DNA from: Rhodopseudomonas palustris HaA2
Lineage (GTDB): Bacteria; Pseudomonadota; Alphaproteobacteria; Rhizobiales; Xanthobacteraceae
Assembly: GCF_000013365.1 (NCBI RefSeq)
Contig: NC_007778.1
Location: 5,194,501-5,258,500, forward strand
Length of the DNA: 64,000 nucleotides
Direction of reading: 5' to 3'
Each line of letters opens with the position of its first letter. Position 1 is the stretch's first letter. The notes under the pieces were generated by a model. It was not told the DNA's origin. It ran no database searches and worked only from the letters and a program-made list of their open reading frames with translations. The translations under genes and the position numbers were made by a program. Positions 58,269-64,000 of the stretch are shown one piece after another.

Positions 58269-60338
58269 ATGCAAGCGAAACTCCGCAAACGGACCGCCGC
58301 CTCGGCCATGCTCGATCCGGCGATCCTGCTCCCCGCGATCGGTCACGCCTTCGTCAAGCTCGATCCGCGGACCCTGATCAAGAACCCGGTGATGTTCGTC
58401 CTCGAAGTCGTCACAGTGCTCACGACGATCCTGACGATCCGCAACATCGTTGCCGGCAACGGCAGTCTCGGCTTCGACCTTCAGATCACCATCTGGCTGT
58501 GGTTCACGATCTTGTTCGCCAATTTCGCCGAAGCCGTCGCCGAAGGCCGCGGCAAGGCGCAGGCCGACACCCTGCGCCAGACCCGGGCCTCCACGGTCGC
58601 CAAGCGGCTGCTGATGCCGGACAATCACGAGCTCTACGAGGGCGTCGCCGCCGAACATCTCAAGGTCGGCGACCTGGTGCTGTGCGAGGCAGGCGACACC
58701 ATCCCGGGCGACGGCGACATCATCGAAGGCATCGCCTCGGTCAACGAGGCCGCAGTGACCGGCGAATCCGCCCCGGTGATCCGCGAATCCGGCGGCGACC
58801 GCTCTGCGGTCACCGGCGGCACCAATGTGATCTCGGACCGCATCGTCGTGAAGATCACCGCGGCGGCCGGTTCGTCGTTTCTCGACCGCATGATCGGACT
58901 GGTCGAAGGCGCCGAGCGCCAGAAGACGCCGAACGAGATCGCCCTCAACATCCTGCTGGTCGGCCTCACCATCATCTTCGTGTTCGCCACCGTGACCATT
59001 CCGAGTTTCGCGACCTACGCCGGCGGCTCGATCTCGGTGATCGTGCTGGTGGCGCTGTTCGTGACGCTGATCCCGACCACGATCGGCGCGCTGCTGTCGG
59101 CGATCGGCATCGCCGGCATGGACCGGCTGGTGCGCTTCAATGTGCTGGCGATGTCCGGTCGCGCGGTGGAGGCCGCCGGCGACATCGATACGCTGCTGCT
59201 CGACAAGACCGGCACCATCACCTTCGGCAATCGCCTGGCCTCGGAAATCATCCCGGTGCCGGGCGTCAGCGACACCGAGGCGGCGGAGGCCGCGCTGCTG
59301 GCGAGCCAGGCCGATGAGACCGCGGAAGGCCGCTCGATCGTGACGCTGGCGCAAGAGAAGCACGGCCTCGCCAACGTTGCGGTGCCCGGCGCCGCGAGTT
59401 TCATCGCGTTCTCGGCGATGACGCGGCTGTCCGGCGTCGATCTCGACGGGCGCAACCTGCGCAAGGGTGCGGTCGATTCGATCCTGAAATTCGTCCGCGA
59501 CGAATCCGGCGCCGATATCGCCGAGCCGCCGGCGTTCCGCGCGGCGGTCGACCGCATCGCCCGCGCCGGCGGAACACCGCTTGGACTGGCGGAAGGCGGT
59601 CGGCTGCTCGGCGTCATCCACCTCAAGGACGTGGTCAAGCCGGACGTCAAGGAGCGCTTCGCGGCGCTGCGCCGGATGGGGATCAAGACGGTGATGATCA
59701 CCGGCGACAATCCGGTCACCGCGGCCTCGATCGCCTCGGAAGCCGGCGTCGACGACTTCATCGCGCAGGCCACCCCCGAGGACAAGCTGCGCTACATCCG
59801 CAGCGAGCAGGCCAACGGCCGGCTGATCGCGATGTGCGGCGACGGCACCAACGACGCCCCCGCACTGGCGCAAGCCGACGTCGGCGTGGCGATGCAGAGC
59901 GGCACCCAGGCGGCGCGCGAGGCCGGCAACATGGTGGACCTCGACTCCGACCCGACCAAGCTGATCGAGGTGGTGGAGATCGGAAAACAGCTTCTGATGA
60001 CGCGCGGTGCGCTGACCACCTTTTCGATCGCCAACGACGTCGCCAAATATTTCGCCATCATCCCGGCGATGTTCGTGGCGTTCTACCCGCAACTCGGCGC
60101 GCTCAACGTGATGGGGCTGTCGACGCCGCAGAGCGCGATCCTGTCGGCGATCGTGTTCAACGCGCTGATCATCATCGCGCTGATCCCCCTGGCCCTGAAG
60201 GGCGTGACCTATCGCCCCGTCGGCGCGGCGGCGCTGCTGCGGCGCAATCTGCTGATCTACGGCCTCGGCGGCCTGGTGCTGCCGTTCATCGGAATCAAGG
60301 TCATCGATCTCGCGGTGACCGCCCTGCATCTCGCCTGA
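58269..60338 (+). CDS. kdpB: Potassium-transporting ATPase subunit B (P-type ATPase)
   Basis: 689 residues. Energising subunit: phosphorylated Asp312 in DKTGTIT, TGES in the actuator ([11 protein letters not shown]), nucleotide-binding KGAV-like region ([11 protein letters not shown]), and [10 protein letters not shown] in the hinge. Seven spans expected. It starts 15 bp after kdpA. Family length and motifs are intact, so the pump should be active. Cytoplasmic catalytic domains drive K+ moved through KdpA. Confidence 0.97.
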   Translation: MQAKLRKRTAASAMLDPAILLPAIGHAFVKLDPRTLIKNPVMFVLEVVTVLTTILTIRNIVAGNGSLGFDLQITIWLWFTILFANFAEAVAEGRGKAQADTLRQTRASTVAKRLLMPDNHELYEGVAAEHLKVGDLVLCEAGDTIPGDGDIIEGIASVNEAAVTGESAPVIRESGGDRSAVTGGTNVISDRIVVKITAAAGSSFLDRMIGLVEGAERQKTPNEIALNILLVGLTIIFVFATVTIPSFATYAGGSISVIVLVALFVTLIPTTIGALLSAIGIAGMDRLVRFNVLAMSGRAVEAAGDIDTLLLDKTGTITFGNRLASEIIPVPGVSDTEAAEAALLASQADETAEGRSIVTLAQEKHGLANVAVPGAASFIAFSAMTRLSGVDLDGRNLRKGAVDSILKFVRDESGADIAEPPAFRAAVDRIARAGGTPLGLAEGGRLLGVIHLKDVVKPDVKERFAALRRMGIKTVMITGDNPVTAASIASEAGVDDFIAQATPEDKLRYIRSEQANGRLIAMCGDGTNDAPALAQADVGVAMQSGTQAAREAGNMVDLDSDPTKLIEVVEIGKQLLMTRGALTTFSIANDVAKYFAIIPAMFVAFYPQLGALNVMGLSTPQSAILSAIVFNALIIIALIPLALKGVTYRPVGAAALLRRNLLIYGLGGLVLPFIGIKVIDLAVTALHLA

Positions 60339-60356
60339 ACCCGAAAAGGTGACGCC

Positions 60357-60977
60357 ATGTTGAAAGAAATCCGTCCCGCGATCGTGTCGTTCGCAGCGCT
60401 CGCCTGCCTCACCGGCCTGATCTATCCGCTGGCGATGACCGGCATCGCGCAGGTCGCCTTCCCGACCCAGGCCAATGGCAGCCTGATCACGCAGAACAAC
60501 CAGGTGATCGGCTCCGCGCTGATCGGCCAATCGTTCACCGAGCCCAAGTACTTCCACGGCCGGCCGTCTGCGACCACCGCGCCGGATCCGCAGGATCCGG
60601 CCAAGTCGGTACCTGCCCCCTACAATGCCGCCAACTCGATGGGCTCCAATCTCGGCCCGACCAGCAAGGCGCTCGCCGACCGGCTTGCGAGCGACATGGC
60701 GGCGCTCAAGCAGGAAAATCCCGGCGCGGCGGTCCCGGTCGATCTCGTGACCACCTCCGGCAGCGGCCTCGATCCCGACGTCTCGCCGGAGGCGGCGCTG
60801 TTCCAGGTGCCGCGCGTCGCCAAAGCCCGCAATCTGCCCGAAGCCAGGGTGCGCGCCCTGGTGGAAAGCCAGGCCACCGGCCGCGATCTCGGCGTCCTCG
60901 GCGAGCCGCGCGTCAACGTACTGAAATTAAACCTGGCCCTCGATAAGATGCAGGCACAGAACCAGCCGGGCTCCTGA
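60357..60977 (+). CDS. kdpC: Potassium-transporting ATPase subunit C
   Basis: 206 residues, one N-terminal span ([20 protein letters not shown]) and a periplasmic domain with [20 protein letters not shown] and the conserved [17 protein letters not shown]. KdpC assembles with KdpA/B. Its stop overlaps the kdpD start (TGATG at 60975), indicating translational coupling of pump and sensor genes. Confidence 0.97.
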   Translation: MLKEIRPAIVSFAALACLTGLIYPLAMTGIAQVAFPTQANGSLITQNNQVIGSALIGQSFTEPKYFHGRPSATTAPDPQDPAKSVPAPYNAANSMGSNLGPTSKALADRLASDMAALKQENPGAAVPVDLVTTSGSGLDPDVSPEAALFQVPRVAKARNLPEARVRALVESQATGRDLGVLGEPRVNVLKLNLALDKMQAQNQPGS

Positions 60978-63679
60978 TGTCGACCTCGACCGCCACCGCA
61001 CGCGCTTCACCCGACGCCCTGCTGGCCCTCGCCGGCAAGGAAGGGCGCGGCCGGCTCAAGATCTTTGTCGGCGCCGCGCCCGGCGTCGGCAAGACCTATG
61101 CGATGCTGTCTGCTGCGCGCAGCGAGCGGGATGGCGGCCGTGACGTGGTGGCGGGATTGATCGAGACCCATGGCAGGCTCGAGACCGAACACTTGCTGCA
61201 GGGCATCGAAGTGCTGTCGCGGCACCCGATCGTTTATCGCAACCGGGTGATGCGCGAATTCGACCTCGACGGCGCGCTGGCGCGCAAGCCTTCGTTGCTG
61301 CTGGTCGACGAATACGCCCACACCAACGTGCCGGGCAGCCGCCATCCGAAGCGCTGGCAGGACATCGACGAACTGCTCGCCGCCGGCATCGACGTCTGGA
61401 CCACGCTGAACATCCAGCATCTCGAAAGCCTCAACGACGTCGTGCTGAAGATCAGCAAGATCCGCGTGCGCGAGACGGTGCCCGACAAGGCGTTCGACCG
61501 TGCCGACGAGATCGTGCTGGTCGACCTGCCGCCGGACGAACTGCTGAAACGCCTCGCCCAGGGCAAGGTCTACGTCCAGGACACCGCGGCGCGCGCGGTC
61601 GAGAGCTTCTTCAAGCCGCAGAATCTCACCGCGCTGCGCGAACTGGCGATGCGCCGCGCCGCCGAGCGGGTCGACGCCGCTTTGGTCGAGCGGATGCAGG
61701 CGCACGCGATCGAAGGGCCGTGGGCCGCCGGCGAGCGCATCCTCGCCTGCGTCGGTCCGGACACCGGCTCGCCCGGCGTGGTGCGCACCGCCAAGCGGCT
61801 CGCCGACCTGATGGACGCGCCGTGGATCGCGGTGACGGTCGAACGCTCCGGCGTCAATCCCGACTCCGCGGCGCGCCGGCAGATCGACGAGGCGCTGAAG
61901 CTCGCCGAGAGTCTCGGCGCCGAGACCCATACGCTGACCGGCAACGACATTCCCGACGAGCTGCTGCGCTTCGCCCGTTTCGAAAACGTCACCCAGATGG
62001 TGATCGGCCGCGCCCGCGGCGGCGCGCTGCGGCAATGGCTCGCGGGCTCGCTGCCGCAGCAATTGATGCAGCGCTCGACCGACATCGCCATCCATCTGGT
62101 GCCGGTGCAGGGGGAACCCGCCGAACGCGACAGCCGCTCGCTCGCGGCACGGCTGAATGCGTCCAAGCCGGCGCATTTTGTCTATGCGACCGTCGCGGTC
62201 GCCGGCGCGGTGGCGGTCGGCAAGGCGTTCGCACAGGCGATCCCGACGGCGAGCCTGTCGGTGGTGTTCCTGATGGCGGTGCTGTTCAGCGCGGTGAAGT
62301 CCGGTGTCGGCCCGGCGATCTTCGCCTCGGTGCTGTCGTTCTTCACTTACAATTTCTTCTTCATCGCCCCGCTCTACACCTTCACCGTCGCGGAGCCCTA
62401 CGAACTGCTGGCGCTGCTGATGTATCTGGTGGTCGCGATCGTCGCCGCGACGCTTGCCGGCCGGCTGCGTGATCAAGCGCGGATCTCCGCAGGCCGGGTT
62501 CGGGCGATGCGGAGACTCTACGAGTTCACCCGCCGGTTGTCGGGGCTCGCCACCAGCGATGATATCGCCGAAGGCGCGGCGAGCGAAATCCACGCCAGCC
62601 TGGGCCGCCCGGTGATGGTGATGCTGCCGCGCGAGGACGATCTGGTGCTGGCCGCAGCCTGGCCGCCGGAGGACGCACTCGACGAGGCGGCGATGATGGC
62701 GGCACGTTGGGCCTTCACCCACAATGAACCCGCCGGCTTCGACACCGGCACGCTGCCGATCGTGCCGTGGCGTTTCCTGCCGGTGCGCACCGGCGCCACC
62801 ACCTACGGCGTGATCGGCGTGATGCAGAAGAAGGACAGCGCTGCGCTCGACTCCGAGGCCCAGGCACTGCTCGATACACTCACCGAACAGACCGCGGCCG
62901 CGCTGGAGCGCGCCGCATTGACGCGCGACATGGTGAGGGCGCGGACGGCGACCGAGACCGAGCGCGTCCGCAACACCTTGCTGGCTTCGATTTCGCACGA
63001 CTTCCGCACACCGCTGTCCTCGATCCTCGGCTCGGCCACCAGTCTGTCCACCTTTGGCGACAAGCTCGACGACGCCGCGACCCGCGACCTGCTCGCCAAT
63101 ATCCGCGAGGAGGCCGAAGGCCTCGACGAGATGGTGCGCAACCTGTTGTCGATCACCCGGATCGAATCCGGCGCGCTCGAACTGCGCCGCGACTGGGTCG
63201 ATCTGCGCGAGATCGCCGCACGCGTGATCGAAGCGGCACGGCGGCGCGGCGCGGCGCAACACATAGACCTCGACTGCCCGGCCGATAGTCCGCTGGTGCG
63301 GGCCGACGCGGCGCTGGTCGAACAGGCGCTCGGCAACATCGTCGCCAATGCCGTTGCGCACACGCCGCCAACGTCGCACATCCTGATCGACGCCGAGAAC
63401 GACGCGTCATCGGTGAAGCTGCGCGTCACCGACGACGGCCCGGGCGTTGCCGTGGCCGATCTGCCGCGCATCTTCGATCGCTTCGTGCGCAGCGCCAGCG
63501 GCACCGCGCCGTCCTCGAGTCGCGGCCAGGGCGTCGGATTGGGACTGGCCATCGCCAAGGGAATCATGGAAGCGCATGGCGGCGCGGTGTCCGCGCTCAG
63601 CCCCGTCGCGAACGGGCACGGCACGCGCTTCGTGCTCACCTTCATGCGCGACAGGACACAGGAGACGCCGCAGCCATGA
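60977..63679 (+). CDS. kdpD: Potassium sensor histidine kinase KdpD
   Basis: 900 residues. The N-terminal KdpD domain has Walker A GAAPGVGKTYAM (about 32-43) and LLVDEYAHTN. A USP-like domain (about 250-370), four closely spaced spans (about 395-500; PIFASVLSFFTYNFFF-type), a GAF domain, then HisKA with the phosphorylated His674 (SISHDFRTPLSSI) and HATPase follow. It senses low potassium or turgor and phosphorylates KdpE. It overlaps both neighbours: four bases with kdpE (ATGA) and one with kdpC. Confidence 0.97.
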   Translation: MSTSTATARASPDALLALAGKEGRGRLKIFVGAAPGVGKTYAMLSAARSERDGGRDVVAGLIETHGRLETEHLLQGIEVLSRHPIVYRNRVMREFDLDGALARKPSLLLVDEYAHTNVPGSRHPKRWQDIDELLAAGIDVWTTLNIQHLESLNDVVLKISKIRVRETVPDKAFDRADEIVLVDLPPDELLKRLAQGKVYVQDTAARAVESFFKPQNLTALRELAMRRAAERVDAALVERMQAHAIEGPWAAGERILACVGPDTGSPGVVRTAKRLADLMDAPWIAVTVERSGVNPDSAARRQIDEALKLAESLGAETHTLTGNDIPDELLRFARFENVTQMVIGRARGGALRQWLAGSLPQQLMQRSTDIAIHLVPVQGEPAERDSRSLAARLNASKPAHFVYATVAVAGAVAVGKAFAQAIPTASLSVVFLMAVLFSAVKSGVGPAIFASVLSFFTYNFFFIAPLYTFTVAEPYELLALLMYLVVAIVAATLAGRLRDQARISAGRVRAMRRLYEFTRRLSGLATSDDIAEGAASEIHASLGRPVMVMLPREDDLVLAAAWPPEDALDEAAMMAARWAFTHNEPAGFDTGTLPIVPWRFLPVRTGATTYGVIGVMQKKDSAALDSEAQALLDTLTEQTAAALERAALTRDMVRARTATETERVRNTLLASISHDFRTPLSSILGSATSLSTFGDKLDDAATRDLLANIREEAEGLDEMVRNLLSITRIESGALELRRDWVDLREIAARVIEAARRRGAAQHIDLDCPADSPLVRADAALVEQALGNIVANAVAHTPPTSHILIDAENDASSVKLRVTDDGPGVAVADLPRIFDRFVRSASGTAPSSSRGQGVGLGLAIAKGIMEAHGGAVSALSPVANGHGTRFVLTFMRDRTQETPQP

Positions 63680-64000
63680 GCGTGAAATCGCGCGTGCTGG
63701 TGGTCGACGACGAACCGGCGATCCTGCGCTTTCTCAAGCCGGCGCTGGAAGCCAACGGCTACGACGTCTCGCACGCCGCGACCGTCACCGAGGCGATCAA
63801 GCGGGTCGCCGCGGATGCGCCCGACATTGTGCTGCTCGATCTCGGCCTCGCCGACGGCGACGGCAAGGACGTCATCCGGCAGGTCCGCGCCTGGTCGGAT
63901 CTGCCGATCCTGGTCCTGTCCGCGCGCGAGCGCGAAGCCGAGAAGATCGAGTCGCTCGACCTCGGCGCCGACGACTACGTCAACAAGCCGTTCAACTCCG
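63676..64000 (+). CDS. kdpE: Response regulator KdpE (C-terminus cut by window edge)
   Basis: 108 residues visible. Receiver domain: acidic pair VVDDEP (Asp11, Asp12), phosphorylated Asp55 (LLDLGLADGDG), Ser82 (LVLSARE) and Lys104 (YVNKPF). The OmpR-type DNA-binding domain lies beyond the window. It should activate kdp through the box at 56262-56278. It overlaps kdpD by ATGA. Confidence 0.95.
   Translation, partial: MSVKSRVLVVDDEPAILRFLKPALEANGYDVSHAATVTEAIKRVAADAPDIVLLDLGLADGDGKDVIRQVRAWSDLPILVLSAREREAEKIESLDLGADDYVNKPFNS

Overview
The window is high-GC (roughly two-thirds G+C by eye) chromosomal DNA of an alphaproteobacterium. The gene content fits the Rhodopseudomonas/Bradyrhizobium group (Nitrobacteraceae, Hyphomicrobiales): a PodJ-like polarity factor, an Omp25-type barrel, a periplasmic alpha-carbonic anhydrase like the one described in Rhodopseudomonas palustris, many Liv-type transport genes, and several families of extragenic palindromes. 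I read 52 protein genes, two of them cut by the window edges (dps at the left, kdpE at the right). I saw no rRNA, tRNA, CRISPR array, prophage or insertion sequence.

Layout. 1-2.8 kb: a peroxide-defence group (dps, a 1-Cys-like peroxiredoxin, a divergent OxyR-like regulator) and a beta-class glutathione transferase. 3.1-10 kb: a leftward beta-oxidation cluster (SnoaL-like protein, acyl-CoA dehydrogenase, thiolase, FadJ-like bifunctional enzyme) with a divergent TetR regulator. 10.2-15.4 kb: a PodJ-like coiled-coil/Sel1 protein, then a TauE/SafE permease translationally coupled to a TIGR02186 membrane protein. 15.5-25.2 kb: the four-gene ligase-associated DNA-repair set (PdeM phosphoesterase and Lhr-type helicase leftward, exonuclease and ATP-dependent ligase rightward), separated by an orphan ABC binding protein and a tandem-duplicated outer-membrane barrel. 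25.3-32.1 kb: a small membrane protein, a MATE exporter, a beta-carbonic anhydrase, an MBL hydrolase, pyrD with a DUF952 gene, an S24 regulator and an alpha-carbonic anhydrase. 32.2-37.4 kb: a caspase homologue lacking its catalytic dyad, a 579-residue protein of unknown function, a degenerate nuclease-like protein and a serine-glyoxylate-type aminotransferase. 37.6-42.4 kb: a complete Liv-type ABC importer with a fused permease-ATPase. 42.6-53.3 kb: an MFS exporter, HtpX, a P450, an SDR, a GGDEF/EAL protein, a DUF6455-cytochrome c pair, an acyl-CoA dehydrogenase and small proteins. 53.5-64 kb: a Cache-PAS-GGDEF-EAL protein and the kdpFABCDE potassium operon, led by an extra 27-codon membrane microprotein and a KdpE-like box.

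The most notable structural signal is the set of palindromic repeats. At least five families occur between genes. Three copies of one family (CTCTCCCC/GGGGAGAG arms) lie inside coding sequence without breaking the frame, two in the helicase gene and one in the ligase gene. A copy of another family abuts the start codon of pdeM. The repair module has therefore taken repeated palindrome insertions. Other points worth attention are the pseudo-caspase (Tyr and Ser in place of His and Cys), the OxyR-like protein without the usual second redox cysteine, the double outer-membrane barrel, two twin-arginine-type carbonic anhydrases of unrelated folds about 4 kb apart, and a protein with a class-II-terpene-cyclase-like D-C-D-T-T-A motif.
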